Positions 47,915 through 57,498 of a stretch of 64,000 nucleotides of DNA are shown here, one piece after another. Source of the DNA: Paraburkholderia sp. D15 (GTDB lineage Bacteria; Pseudomonadota; Gammaproteobacteria; Burkholderiales; Burkholderiaceae); the NCBI RefSeq assembly GCF_029910215.1, contig NZ_CP110396.1, forward strand, positions 2,046,001-2,110,000, in the 5' to 3' direction. The stretch's first letter is position 1, and each line of letters starts with the position of its first letter. The notes beneath the pieces are model-generated. The model worked only from the letters and a program-made list of their open reading frames with translations. It had not been told where the DNA came from and did not search any database. The translations under genes and the position numbers were made by a program.

Positions 47915-49750
47915 CTACATCGACTCGACGCGTGTCGCGGGCATGCGCTTGATCTGCCGCGCCAGCGTGTCGCGATAGATGCCGGGCACGGCCGCCAGTT
48001 GCGCAGGCGTGCCTTGCTGAACGACCCTGCCGCGATTGAGCACGACGATGCGATCGAAACTCTGCAGCGTCGATAGCCGGTGAGCGATCGCAATGACCGT
48101 GCGGTTTTTCATCAAGCGGTCCAGCGCGGTCTGAATCGCGATTTCCGAGCCGGTATCGAGTGCGGACGTCGCTTCGTCGAGCAGCAGAATCGGCGAGTTC
48201 TTCAGGATCGCGCGTGCAATCGCGATGCGCTGCCGTTGTCCGCCGGATAACTTGGTGCCGCGATCGCCGGCGATCGTGTTCAGGCCCTCCGGCAGCGCGC
48301 CGATGAAATCCATGCACTGGGCGTCCTCGCACGCGCGGCGCACGTCGGCCTCGCTCGCATCCGGACTGCCGTAGCGGATGTTCTCCAGCAACGAGCGATG
48401 CAGCAGCGTCACGTCCTGCGGCACGATCGACAACGCGCCTTGCAAACTTTGCACGGTCACCTGCGCGATGTCCTGTCCCGAGATGCGCACGTAGCCCGAG
48501 TTCGGTTCGTAGAAGTGTTGGAGCAAGGCCAGCACGGTCGATTTACCGGCGCCGGACGGACCGACGAGCCCTACGCGTTCGCCCGCCTCGACGTGCAGGT
48601 TCAACGCATTCAGCACCGGCCGCCGGCCCGGATAGGCGAAAGTCACATCTTCGAAATCCACGGTCGCGCGGCGAATGTCGAGCGGCGCGGCTTTGGTGGG
48701 CTCGGGCATGGTGTGAGGAATCAGCAGCGTTTCCGACGCTTCGCTCAGCCGCGCGACGTGCTGCGTCAGATCGACGAAAGCCACCGCGATATCGCGCGAG
48801 CCGTGCAGGATCGAAAAGCCGAGCGAGCCGATCAGCACGACGTCGCCGGTCGTCGCGCGGTCGATGCTCCACAGCCACACCGTCCAGCCGAGCACGGCGG
48901 CGGACAGGATCGACACCGCGATCGCGTGCAGCAGCCTCAGCTTTTCGAGGAACAGCAGACTGCGCCGGCGCGCTTCGCTTTCCGCGTCGAGCTGGCCGTC
49001 GAAGCGCCGCCGTTCCGCGAGCACCGCGCAGAACGCGCGAACCAGGCCCATGTTGCCGATCACGTCGACGAGCTCGCCGTCCACCGAGGCGGCCTTCTTC
49101 GCGAACGCTTCGTGGCGCGCGGTGCCCTTGCGCGCCAGCAGAAACAGGCAGAACGCGAGCACCGCCGACATCGCGACCAGCGCCAGACTCATCGGCACGC
49201 TCACGGCCGCGACCATCGCGATCGCGCCGATCACGGTGAGGGTTGGCGGCAAGGCGGTCCACGCGACGGTGTTTTCGAGCACGTACATCGCGTTGGCGGT
49301 CGCGGAGATCCGGCTCGACAGCACGCCGGGCTGTTTGTCGGCGAAAAACGATGGTGCGTGGCCGGCCAGATAGTCGAACATTTCGCGGCGGATGTCGCCG
49401 GTCACCGCCACGAAAGTGCGCGCCGACACCCAGCCGGCGACGCGCCAGAACAGGTTGTCGGCGAGAATCAGCGCCACCAGGATCGCGAACGCGCGGATCA
49501 CGTTTTGCGGATGCGCGCGGCCGGTCGGCAATGCGTCGATCAGATTGCGGATGCCGTATTGCGCGAGCAGCGCACACGCGACGGCCGCGACCACGCTTGC
49601 CAATACCACCGTGTGCGCCAGCTTGCGCCGCGCGACGTAGCGCCAGATCAGACGAATGGGGCGGCCCGCATAGCGGGACAGCACGCGAGAGCGCCGTTTT
49701 CTGCGCACGCGGCCGGCACGGCCGGTATCGCCGTCGTCGACAAGTTCCAT
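47915..49750 (-). CDS. ABC exporter, fused permease and ATPase
   Basis: A 611-residue type IV exporter half-transporter that works as a dimer. Six helices in residues 30-320, then an ATPase: GPSGAGKST Walker A, LSGGQRQRIAIARAI signature, ILLLDEATSALD Walker B and IAHRLST H-loop. Arginine-rich N-terminus. ATG at 49750 with GGAG upstream. General class is MsbA-like; substrate unknown. Convergent with the lipoprotein gene. Confidence 0.93.
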   Translation of the reverse strand: MELVDDGDTGRAGRVRRKRRSRVLSRYAGRPIRLIWRYVARRKLAHTVVLASVVAAVACALLAQYGIRNLIDALPTGRAHPQNVIRAFAILVALILADNLFWRVAGWVSARTFVAVTGDIRREMFDYLAGHAPSFFADKQPGVLSSRISATANAMYVLENTVAWTALPPTLTVIGAIAMVAAVSVPMSLALVAMSAVLAFCLFLLARKGTARHEAFAKKAASVDGELVDVIGNMGLVRAFCAVLAERRRFDGQLDAESEARRRSLLFLEKLRLLHAIAVSILSAAVLGWTVWLWSIDRATTGDVVLIGSLGFSILHGSRDIAVAFVDLTQHVARLSEASETLLIPHTMPEPTKAAPLDIRRATVDFEDVTFAYPGRRPVLNALNLHVEAGERVGLVGPSGAGKSTVLALLQHFYEPNSGYVRISGQDIAQVTVQSLQGALSIVPQDVTLLHRSLLENIRYGSPDASEADVRRACEDAQCMDFIGALPEGLNTIAGDRGTKLSGGQRQRIAIARAILKNSPILLLDEATSALDTGSEIAIQTALDRLMKNRTVIAIAHRLSTLQSFDRIVVLNRGRVVQQGTPAQLAAVPGIYRDTLARQIKRMPATRVESM

Positions 49751-50032
49751 GGCAACGTCTCCGAGCTCGATGAGTTCGATGGAGTCGGGCGTCCATGGAA
49801 TCCTGCGCGGCAGGGGTCAGTGGAGGTGTCCGGCTTGCGGGTGTCGCAAGCGCCGTGCCTTCGCGCCGATCGCGATGAATCGTCAGCTTGCGGAAAGCAT
49901 GATGGCTTGGTGGACCGATTGAATTTGCGGCTGCTGCGCCCGAATCGTCGTCAACTGCTTCTGTTTTTTATGACCGGGCGGCCACACACTGACGCGTGAG
50001 ATATAACAATCCTGCGTTCCGAGGGTGCTGCC

Positions 50033-50221
50033 ATGAATCTGTTGAAAATGACGCGTATCGTGCTGTGGAGTTTTTTCGGCATTCGCCGTAGCGCGTCGCA
50101 TCAGGCCGATATCGCGGACGTCAAGTTACCGCTGTTGCCGGTCGTCGCCGTGGTGCTCGCGGCCGGTTTCGGTGCGACGTTGTTCGGGCTGGTGAAGCTG
50201 GCGATCAACGTCGCGCATTGA
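50033..50221 (+). CDS. DUF2970 small membrane protein
   Basis: A 62-residue protein with one membrane helix at about residues 35-58 (PVVAVVLAAGFGATLFGLVK). The N-terminus RIVLWSFFGIRRSASHQADI is the DUF2970 signature, found widely in betaproteobacteria. Function unknown. It is divergent from the ABC exporter. Confidence 0.88.
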   Translation: MNLLKMTRIVLWSFFGIRRSASHQADIADVKLPLLPVVAVVLAAGFGATLFGLVKLAINVAH

Positions 50222-50278
50222 GAACTGGCGCGCGACGCGTCGTTCGCGACGCACGCGGGTCGATGCCGCGTCGCGCGC

Positions 50279-51712
50279 TTAGCGGCTGCCTTGCGCGATC
50301 AATTCGCCGAGTGTCTTGACGGCGTTTTCCATGGCGTCGCTCCATGGATGACCGAAATTCAACCGCACGTGATCCCGGAATTCGTGCCGTGCCGAGAAGA
50401 TCGGTCCCGGCGCCATGCCGATGCCCTTCTCCAGCGCGAGACGATGCAAGGCCATCGCATCGACATGCCGCGGTAGTTCGAGCCACAAAAAATAGCCGCC
50501 TTCCGGTAGCGTCCAATGCGCGCCTTCAGGCAGGTAGCGGAGCAATGCCGCATCCATCGCGGACAGTTGAGTGCGCAACGCACCGCGTAATTTGCGCAGA
50601 TGTTTGTCGTAGCCGCCGTGCTGGAGGTAGTCGGCAATCGCTGCCTGAGCGGGAATGCTCGCCGATAGCGTGGTCATCAATTTCAGGCGCTGCACTTTTT
50701 CGGCGTAGCGTCCCGCCGCGACCCAGCCGATGCGATATCCCGGCGCGAGCGTCTTCGAAAACGAACTGCAGTGCATCACCCGTCCATGCGTGTCGAACGC
50801 TTTCGCCGGCAGCGGATGAGCCGCCGTGTGATGCAATTCGCCGTATACGTCGTCTTCGATCAGCGGCACGTCGTGCCGGGCCAGCAACTCGACCAGCGCC
50901 TTCTTGCGATCTTCGGCGAGCGCCGCGCCGGTCGGATTCTGGAATTGCGTCATGAACCAGCAGGCCTTGATCGGATGCCGTCCAAGCGCTTCCTCCAGCG
51001 CAGCCAGATCGAGACCCGTGACCGGATCGACGGGAATCTCGACCGCCCGCAGGTCCAGACGCTCGATCGCCTGCAATGCCGCATAGAACCCCGGCGACTC
51101 GATCGCGACCACATCGCCGGGACGCGTGACCGCCATCAGACACAGATTGAGCGCTTCCAGCGCGCCGTTGGTGACGACGAGTTGGTCCATCGGCTGGGCG
51201 ATGCCCATCCCCAGATAGCGCAGCGAGATCTGCCGGCGCAATGCTTCGTTGCCCGGCGGCAGATCCACGACCGTGCTCCATGGACTGATCAGACGGCTCG
51301 CATGGCCCAGCGATTTCGCGAGCCGCTGTAACGGGAAGAGTTGCGGCGACGGAAAAGCCGAACCGAGCGGCGCCACGTCGGGATGCTTCGCGGCTTCCAG
51401 CACGGAGAAGACGAGTTCGCTGATCTTGACCTTCGCGGATTCGACCGCGAGCGGCGGCCGCGCAGCGGGTGGCGTTTGCCCTTGCCCTTGCGCTTCAAGC
51501 GCGGCGCCCGGCGCGACGTAATAGCCGGAACGTTCGCGGGCTCGAATCAAGCCCCACTCTTCGAGCTGATAGTAGGCGCGAAATACCGTCGATTGACTGA
51601 CGCCGTGCTGCGCGGTGATGTGCCGCACGGAGGGCATGCGCGATCCGACCGGACGGCTACCCGAGCGGATTTCGGCGGCCATCGTGGTGGCCAATAGTTC
51701 GAAGCGTTTCAT
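50279..51712 (-). CDS. MocR-type regulator (GntR DNA-binding domain fused to aminotransferase)
   Basis: A 477-residue PLP-dependent regulator. Residues 1-70 form a GntR wHTH (VGSRMPSVRHITAQHGVSQS); residues 110-470 form a class I aminotransferase fold with the PLP lysine in SSFSKTLAPGYRIGW, and FQNPTGAALAEDRK. MocR proteins sense amino acids or PLP-amine adducts. Start ATG at 51712 chosen over a longer upstream frame. It lies downstream of the D-amino-acid-oxidase-like gene on the same strand and may be regulatory for it. Confidence 0.93.
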   Translation of the reverse strand: MKRFELLATTMAAEIRSGSRPVGSRMPSVRHITAQHGVSQSTVFRAYYQLEEWGLIRARERSGYYVAPGAALEAQGQGQTPPAARPPLAVESAKVKISELVFSVLEAAKHPDVAPLGSAFPSPQLFPLQRLAKSLGHASRLISPWSTVVDLPPGNEALRRQISLRYLGMGIAQPMDQLVVTNGALEALNLCLMAVTRPGDVVAIESPGFYAALQAIERLDLRAVEIPVDPVTGLDLAALEEALGRHPIKACWFMTQFQNPTGAALAEDRKKALVELLARHDVPLIEDDVYGELHHTAAHPLPAKAFDTHGRVMHCSSFSKTLAPGYRIGWVAAGRYAEKVQRLKLMTTLSASIPAQAAIADYLQHGGYDKHLRKLRGALRTQLSAMDAALLRYLPEGAHWTLPEGGYFLWLELPRHVDAMALHRLALEKGIGMAPGPIFSARHEFRDHVRLNFGHPWSDAMENAVKTLGELIAQGSR

Positions 51713-51917
51713 TGAGCGGTGGCGGGACTCGTTCTGCGCAAGGCCGTGGCTACGTCGGCATGTGCCGTGGGTGGCGGACACATCGCTATCCGCATCGGCG
51801 AAATGAGCGATCATAAACTGATCGGACATCGAATTGCAGACGCGGTGCGGATGCGGTTTCGTACCCATCGCGTGAGCGACGAACGCGCCCGCCGACCGTC
51901 AATGAACGTAGCGCAAA

Positions 51918-53054
51918 CTATGCCACCAGCGCGCAGGCTCCAAACTGCGTTTCGCCCGAATCGAACAGTTCGGCGACCCGTTCCGCCACTTCCGTCGCGC
52001 AGCCCCACGAGAACGTGACGCCCGCGCCGCCGTGTCCGTAGTTATGAATGATCGACGTGCCGGTCACCGCTTCGAGCCGGACATTTCCTTTTCTGAACGG
52101 CCGCAATCCCACGCGCACCGGTTCGACCGGATCGATCTCCGCATCCTTGAGCATCGGCAGGAACTCGGTGCAACGTTCGTAGATGCGCCGCACGGGCTCG
52201 TAGTTGTGCAGGCCGATGTCGGTACTCCACTGATCCGCTTCGGCGATGGCGCCCAGCACGATACGATTCTCGCCGCGCGGCACGATGAACACGATGTCCT
52301 GATCGCTTGTCACGTTGTCGTGCGACACGCAGAAGGCCTGCGTCAGCTTCGGCATGCGCGTGCCGTCGTTGACGAGGCGGATCACCGCGCCGCGTAGCGG
52401 GTACATCGATTCGCCGGCCAGTTCGCGCGCGCCGAGACCGCTGCAATTCACGATCACGTCCGCGCCGAATTCCTGCTTCAGCGCTGCTTCGTTATCGTGC
52501 AGATCGCCGGCGATCCTGCGCGCCACCACCTCGATGCCGGCCGCGCGCACGCGTTGCAGCAGCCATTTCATGTAGACGTCGGTATCGACCATCGGCGCCA
52601 GATGACGATAGGCGTCGATCAGACCGATGTGCGGATTCACGCCGTTGTCGCCGATCAGATGCGTGCCTCGAACGAAACCGGGTACCTGTGCCTCGATTTC
52701 GTTCATCTTGGTCAAGTGAAACTCGTTCTCCTCGATGAGGTTCCTGAAGTAGAACGTCACCGACCGGACGTACACGCCGGCTTCGGGAATCGCCGCGAGC
52801 GTTTCGAATTTCCGGAACGAAGTCATGCACCACGCTTTCGAGCGCGCCAGCGAGATCTCGTCGTGGTGATAGCCGCACACGGCAGGCGGCCACTCCCACA
52901 ACGCCCCCGCGACGTTCGAGGTGATGTGCGGCGAAAACTTCTCGCCGACCACGGTGGACGTGATGCCGCGTTCGTGCAGGCACAACGCGGTAGTGAGGCC
53001 CGATACGCCGGCGCCGATGACCAGCGCGTGCAGTTTGTCTGATGAGTAGTTCAC
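51918..53054 (-). CDS. FAD-dependent D-amino-acid-oxidase-like enzyme
   Basis: A 378-residue flavoenzyme. HALVIGAGVSGLTTALCLHE is the FAD Rossmann motif and IHNYGHGGAGVTFSWGCATE is the C-terminal DAAO signature. Such enzymes oxidise D-amino acids to keto acids with H2O2. No signal peptide. It shares orientation with the 53267-57498 operon but is separated by 212 bp, so it may or may not belong to it. The MocR gene follows 205 bp downstream. Confidence 0.9.
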   Translation of the reverse strand: MNYSSDKLHALVIGAGVSGLTTALCLHERGITSTVVGEKFSPHITSNVAGALWEWPPAVCGYHHDEISLARSKAWCMTSFRKFETLAAIPEAGVYVRSVTFYFRNLIEENEFHLTKMNEIEAQVPGFVRGTHLIGDNGVNPHIGLIDAYRHLAPMVDTDVYMKWLLQRVRAAGIEVVARRIAGDLHDNEAALKQEFGADVIVNCSGLGARELAGESMYPLRGAVIRLVNDGTRMPKLTQAFCVSHDNVTSDQDIVFIVPRGENRIVLGAIAEADQWSTDIGLHNYEPVRRIYERCTEFLPMLKDAEIDPVEPVRVGLRPFRKGNVRLEAVTGTSIIHNYGHGGAGVTFSWGCATEVAERVAELFDSGETQFGACALVA

Positions 53055-53266
53055 CCTATCTCCTCGCTTGATGAATATGGCTCGAAAAAATCGACACTGG
53101 GGCGGTCAGGCACGGAGCGAATGTCTGTGCGACAGGTGCGAGGCAATCGGCGGAACGCTACATCCGTACCGCGAAAAGCCGGCTATGACCGTCGAGTCGA
53201 TTCAATCACTGTCCATGCGGACCTGTTCAACCAAACTTGCCAAGCTGAACGGTTCTTGCCTTTATT

Positions 53267-53803
53267 TCAGCGGTGTTCCGTCAACATGTCGTGCTCGTCC
53301 TCGACGCGCGGCGGCGCGCTGAGATAACGTCCCGCGCAATACGCGAGCGGCGCGCGAGACGAACGCGACAGGCGTGCGACCTGCCCGATGTAGACCATGT
53401 GATCGCCGCATGGGTAGGCGGCCACCTTCACGCATTCGAGCGAAGCGGCTGTGCCGTGCAGCAGTGGCGCGCCGCCGATACCCGGCGCGTGGTCGATGCC
53501 GCCGAACTTGTCTTCGCTGGCCTTCGCGAAGTGGCGCGACAACGACGATTGATCGTGCGCGAGGATGTTGATTGCGAAGTGTTCGTTGTCGCGAAACGCT
53601 GGATAGCTTTTCGACGTGGTCGCCTGGCACCACAGGATCAGCGGAGGATCGAGCGACACCGAACTGAACGAGTTCGCCGTGAGACCGTGTTTGACGCCGT
53701 CGACATCGCAAGTGGTGACGACCGTGACGCCGGTGACGAAGGTGCCCAGCACATCGCGAAAGATTCGCGGGTCGACGGACGGCGCCGTGATCAGCTCTGA
53801 CAT
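53267..53803 (-). CDS. Flavin reductase-like protein of the left biosynthetic operon
   Basis: A 178-residue FMN-binding split-barrel protein (flavin reductase/HpaC type). FVTGVTVVTTCDVDG and LTANSFSSVSLDPPLILWCQ are the family signatures; HFAINILAHDQSSLSRHFA follows. The ATG at 53803, with GGGAG upstream, is preferred over an in-frame ATG 12 bp earlier. Last gene of the leftward operon, 30 bp after the ketopantoate-reductase-like gene. It may act on a flavin or directly as an oxidoreductase on a pathway intermediate. Confidence 0.9.
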   Translation of the reverse strand: MSELITAPSVDPRIFRDVLGTFVTGVTVVTTCDVDGVKHGLTANSFSSVSLDPPLILWCQATTSKSYPAFRDNEHFAINILAHDQSSLSRHFAKASEDKFGGIDHAPGIGGAPLLHGTAASLECVKVAAYPCGDHMVYIGQVARLSRSSRAPLAYCAGRYLSAPPRVEDEHDMLTEHR

Positions 53804-53833
53804 AAACGCTCCCATCGCCTCGCGGACTGCGCG

Positions 53834-54781
53834 TTAAAGAAAGGTTGGCCGGTGCTGCGTCAACGTGATGTGCGCGAGGCTCAGCCGCGGCACACTCACG
53901 CCGGCACGATGCGCACGGCGAACGAGATCGCCGAGCAGCAGATCGGTTTCGGTCGCGGGCCACTGTTGCAGGTCCGCGAAAATAAGGTCGGTCAACGTGC
54001 TATCGGGCGCATCGAGAATCATCCGGGCACGCGCGACGGCGGCGCTACGCAACGCAAAGCCCGCGGCCTGGGCGACCGCGCGGCATTCGCTCAGCAGTGC
54101 GCCGGCTGCGCCAGGTCTGGCGGTTTCGCGCACGGCATCCGGTGCGACGCGAGCGATCACGGTCACGCCGATGGCGGTGACGATGAACGCCCACTTCTCC
54201 CACATCTCCAGCTGGATCTGCGTGCTGGCGGCGCGCTGAAATCCCGCCGCGCCGAATAGCGAGGCGAGCGCTTCCACGCGCGGCGACAGCGTGCCGTCGA
54301 GTTCACCGAGCGTGAGTGCGTGCGAGTCGTTCAGATGCCGCACGCAACCTTCCGGCGACAGCGCGGCGGCCAGCGTGCATTGCGCGCCTAGCACGCGATG
54401 CGCGCCGCACGCGCGCGCTATGTCGTCGAGATGCGCGATCCCGTTCAGCAACGGCAGCACCACGGTGTGCGGGCCCAGCGCGGGCGCGAACGATGCCAGC
54501 GCGTCATCCAGTTGCCGCGCTTTGCACGCGACGATGACGAGATCGTAGAACCCGTCGATCGTACTCGCGCTCACGCAGCGAACCGGGGCAATCGCGCAGT
54601 CGCCGAGCGCGCTCTCCACGCGCAATCCATCGCGCGCCAGTTGCGCCGCCCGCTTCGGCCGCACCAGGAACGTCACGTCCTGGCATGCCGCCAGCAGACG
54701 CGCGCCGACATAGCCGCCCACCGCGCCCGCGCCGACGATCAGGATGCGCGGAGCCGCGAGCCGGTCACGTTCGTCGTTCAT
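53834..54781 (-). CDS. Ketopantoate-reductase-family oxidoreductase
   Basis: A 315-residue NADPH-dependent 2-keto acid reductase. ILIVGAGAVGGYVGARLLAA is the Rossmann motif; LPLLNGIAHLDDIA and EMWEKWAFIVTAIGVT are the PanE/ApbA domains, with the catalytic Lys in WEKW. It lies directly after the carbamoyltransferase stop (no gap). In this context it probably reduces a keto group of the cluster's product rather than serving pantothenate synthesis, but a second panE cannot be excluded. Confidence 0.9.
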   Translation of the reverse strand: MNDERDRLAAPRILIVGAGAVGGYVGARLLAACQDVTFLVRPKRAAQLARDGLRVESALGDCAIAPVRCVSASTIDGFYDLVIVACKARQLDDALASFAPALGPHTVVLPLLNGIAHLDDIARACGAHRVLGAQCTLAAALSPEGCVRHLNDSHALTLGELDGTLSPRVEALASLFGAAGFQRAASTQIQLEMWEKWAFIVTAIGVTVIARVAPDAVRETARPGAAGALLSECRAVAQAAGFALRSAAVARARMILDAPDSTLTDLIFADLQQWPATETDLLLGDLVRRAHRAGVSVPRLSLAHITLTQHRPTFL

Positions 54782-56542
54782 CTATTTCTCGATCAGGATG
54801 TCGCCGATGAACAGCGCATCGAGCCCGCTCGTGAAGAACACCGCGAGCGCGTCCTCCACCGAATGCGCGATCGGCTTGCCCATCACGTTGAAGCTGGTGT
54901 TGAGCACGAGCGGTACGCCGGTCAGCCGGAAGAACTCGCTGACCAACGCGTGAAAGCGCGGGTTCCAGTTTTGCCTGACGGTCTGCAAACGTCCGGTGCC
55001 GTCGGCATGCACGACGCCCGGCACGCTCCCGAGCGCGTGCTCGCGAAAACGCAATGTGCGCTCCATATAGGGCGACTCGTGATAGTCGTGGAAATAGTCC
55101 GCGCCGAATTCGTGAAGAATGGCCGGCGCGAACGGCCGGAATTCCTCGCGGAATTTCACGGTGGCGTTGATCCGGTCCTTCACGGCCGGCGAGCGCGGAT
55201 CGGCGAGGATCGAACGGTTGCCGAGCGCGCGCGGACCGAATTCGGCGCGGTCCTGCACCCAGCCGATGATCTTGTCGCACGCCAGCAATTCGGCGGCGCG
55301 CTTCGGTGCGTCGCCCGCGCATTGCGTGAGTTTTCCGATGCCGCCGAATGCGACCAGATTGCGCAGCGTCTCGCCGGACATGCGCGAGCCGAGATAGGGC
55401 GATAGCGGTTCGCTGCGCGCCGGCACGGCGGGATGGTCGTCGCGATAGGCGAGCAAGGCGGCGCCGACCGCGTTGCCGTCGTCGCCCGGCGCGGAGAACA
55501 CGTGCAGGTGGTCGAACGGCGTGTGAGCGAGGATCTTGCCGTTGGCGGACGAATTCAGCGCGCAGCCGCCGCCGAATACGAGATTGTCGGAGAAGCCGGC
55601 CGCGTGCCGGTCGTGCAGATTGCGCAGGAACGCGAACAGCACGTCGGAGAAAACACGCTGGCCCGCGTAAGCGAGATCGGCGAATTCGATGGCCGGCTGT
55701 CCGTCCTTGCGGCGCATCGCGTGCAGCTTCGCCTGCAATTGCGCCATCCGGGCCGGCGCCGCGAAACGAATGCTCAAGCCGTCCACGTCGATCATCTCGC
55801 GCAGCATCGCGTAGAGCGCATCGTCGGGGTGTCCGTACGCGGCGAGGCCCATCACCTTCCATTCCTCGCCGGACAGATGATTGAAGCCACAGGCCTCGCA
55901 CAGCAGGCTATAGAAAATGCCGAGGCTCGCCCAGCCGTGACTGTCGAGTCCTTCGATCGGCGTGAGCCGGCCGTTGTCGTAGCGGAAGCACGCAAACGAA
56001 CTGCGCTCGCCGAAACCGTCGAGCACCGCGCACAGCGCGCGATCGAACGGGCTGCTGAAGCAGCTGGCCGCCGCATGAGTCAGATGATGCTCGAAGCGCC
56101 GGTAGCTGATCGGTGTGCGCTCCCAGCGTTCGCTCTGACTCAACTCGTATTCCAGCAGACGGCCGGGATGATCGAGCATCGACAGTTGCGAGCGGAAATA
56201 GAAGTTCTGCCGGCTCAGTTGCCGCCTGAGCGGCGCGGGCACTTCGCCGAGCATGCCGCTGTAGCGTCCGGTCGTCTCGGCGGCCTGGTCGAGATTGCGC
56301 CGCATGATGTCGGCGGTGTCGTCGCTCCAGCTCGTCGAGATCACGAGTTCCGCGTCAGGGTCGCAGTACGTATCGATCAGACTCGCGGTGCGCATGAACA
56401 GATCCGACGGAATCCCGATCGTGCGCTTGTGCTGGAGATACCGCTCGGTGGCTTCGGCGAATACGACTTCGCCGCGAGCGTCGACGATGGCGATGGCCGA
56501 GTCGTGAAACGAATTCGCCAGACCGACGTAGTTGCGTTTCAT
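54782..56542 (-). CDS. O-carbamoyltransferase, NodU/CmcH family
   Basis: A 586-residue enzyme that moves a carbamoyl group from carbamoyl phosphate, via carbamoyl-AMP, to a hydroxyl. N-terminal HDSAIAIVDARGEVVFAEAT; HHLTHAAASCFSSPFDRAL carries conserved metal/catalytic His; C-terminal GPRALGNRSILADPRSPAVK and NTSFNVMGKPIAHSVEDA are the NodU/CmcH/TobZ hallmarks. In NodU it acts on a Nod factor; here the nearby transglutaminase, acyl carrier and ligase genes point to a secondary metabolite. Starts 56 bp after the transglutaminase-like gene. Confidence 0.94.
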   Translation of the reverse strand: MKRNYVGLANSFHDSAIAIVDARGEVVFAEATERYLQHKRTIGIPSDLFMRTASLIDTYCDPDAELVISTSWSDDTADIMRRNLDQAAETTGRYSGMLGEVPAPLRRQLSRQNFYFRSQLSMLDHPGRLLEYELSQSERWERTPISYRRFEHHLTHAAASCFSSPFDRALCAVLDGFGERSSFACFRYDNGRLTPIEGLDSHGWASLGIFYSLLCEACGFNHLSGEEWKVMGLAAYGHPDDALYAMLREMIDVDGLSIRFAAPARMAQLQAKLHAMRRKDGQPAIEFADLAYAGQRVFSDVLFAFLRNLHDRHAAGFSDNLVFGGGCALNSSANGKILAHTPFDHLHVFSAPGDDGNAVGAALLAYRDDHPAVPARSEPLSPYLGSRMSGETLRNLVAFGGIGKLTQCAGDAPKRAAELLACDKIIGWVQDRAEFGPRALGNRSILADPRSPAVKDRINATVKFREEFRPFAPAILHEFGADYFHDYHESPYMERTLRFREHALGSVPGVVHADGTGRLQTVRQNWNPRFHALVSEFFRLTGVPLVLNTSFNVMGKPIAHSVEDALAVFFTSGLDALFIGDILIEK

Positions 56543-56598
56543 GGTGTAGTCCGCGAGGTGAGGGCGTGCGGTTGAACGGGGCGCGCGGGCGTGTCGAA

Positions 56599-57498
56599 CT
56601 ACGCCTTGATCGAATAACGTCCGAGCACGGGGCTGAAGCTATGAATCTCGGTGCCGTCGGCGATGCCGGTCACTTGCCGGAAGCGCTCGACCAGTTGCTC
56701 GCACTGCGTGTCGATCCGGCAGTCGGTGGTGATCGCCTGATCCAGCAGATCGAGCAGTTCGCCGTCGTTGAACGCGCGGCGCGGCCGGCAGAAGTTGTAG
56801 TGACGTCCCCACTGATCCCACATCAGCGGTTCGTAGCCCGCCAGCGACGCGAGGTCGTACAGCGCGAAGCTGCGCACCAGCCACGCGCTCGGATGTTCGC
56901 CCAGCCGATGACCGCTGAAGGTCTGCGCGCTTCGTTCGCCGTTGCGCAATTGCCGCCACGCCTCGGCGCCCACCATGAATTGCGCGCGCGGCAGATCGTC
57001 GGGGCTGAACGGCGTGTCGGAACCGCGTACGTACGGCATGCGGCTTTCCGCGAGCAGCCATTCGTTGCCGTTCCAGTACTCGACCACGGCATGGTTGTGC
57101 AGCGGATTCGCCTGTTGATACAGCATGTGCGCGAAGCCGAAGCGCACGCGCGCCGGAATGCCCTGATGCCGCATGAACGAACAGAGCATCACCGCGGTAT
57201 CGCGGCAGGTGCCCAGCAGACGGCGTTCGACCGGTCGCGGCTCACCGAGCGGACTGCTGTCCAGACTGAAGATGCGGTGAAGCATCGTCGACGCGAAGCG
57301 CGAGTCCACCTCGTGCCGGCGCTTGAGCAGGATCTGTTCGTCGAGCGCCGCCTTGTCGGTTTCGAAATGAATGATGAGACCGTCGACCTTGTCGACGAGC
57401 TCGCTGACGGTGCGGGGCAAATTGTCCAGTTCCGCTTCGTACGGATGGACGGCAGTGACACTGCTTTGTTCGCGATAACGCGCTACATGGTCTGACAC
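56599..57498 (-). CDS. Transglutaminase-like protein, first gene of the left operon
   Basis: A 299-residue protein of the transglutaminase/papain-like fold. GTCRDTAVMLCSFMRHQGIP holds the nucleophile Cys98, followed by ARVRFGF; LHNHAVVEYWNGNEWLLAES holds the likely His136; the usual Asp is not clear and Glu151 may take its place. Related folds form amide bonds from carrier-bound acyl groups in natural-product pathways (the andrimid AdmF type), so an amide-forming role is possible. Its start is 77 bp from the outer end of the left copy of the 35-bp repeat. Confidence 0.85.
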   Translation of the reverse strand: MSDHVARYREQSSVTAVHPYEAELDNLPRTVSELVDKVDGLIIHFETDKAALDEQILLKRRHEVDSRFASTMLHRIFSLDSSPLGEPRPVERRLLGTCRDTAVMLCSFMRHQGIPARVRFGFAHMLYQQANPLHNHAVVEYWNGNEWLLAESRMPYVRGSDTPFSPDDLPRAQFMVGAEAWRQLRNGERSAQTFSGHRLGEHPSAWLVRSFALYDLASLAGYEPLMWDQWGRHYNFCRPRRAFNDGELLDLLDQAITTDCRIDTQCEQLVERFRQVTGIADGTEIHSFSPVLGRYSIKA

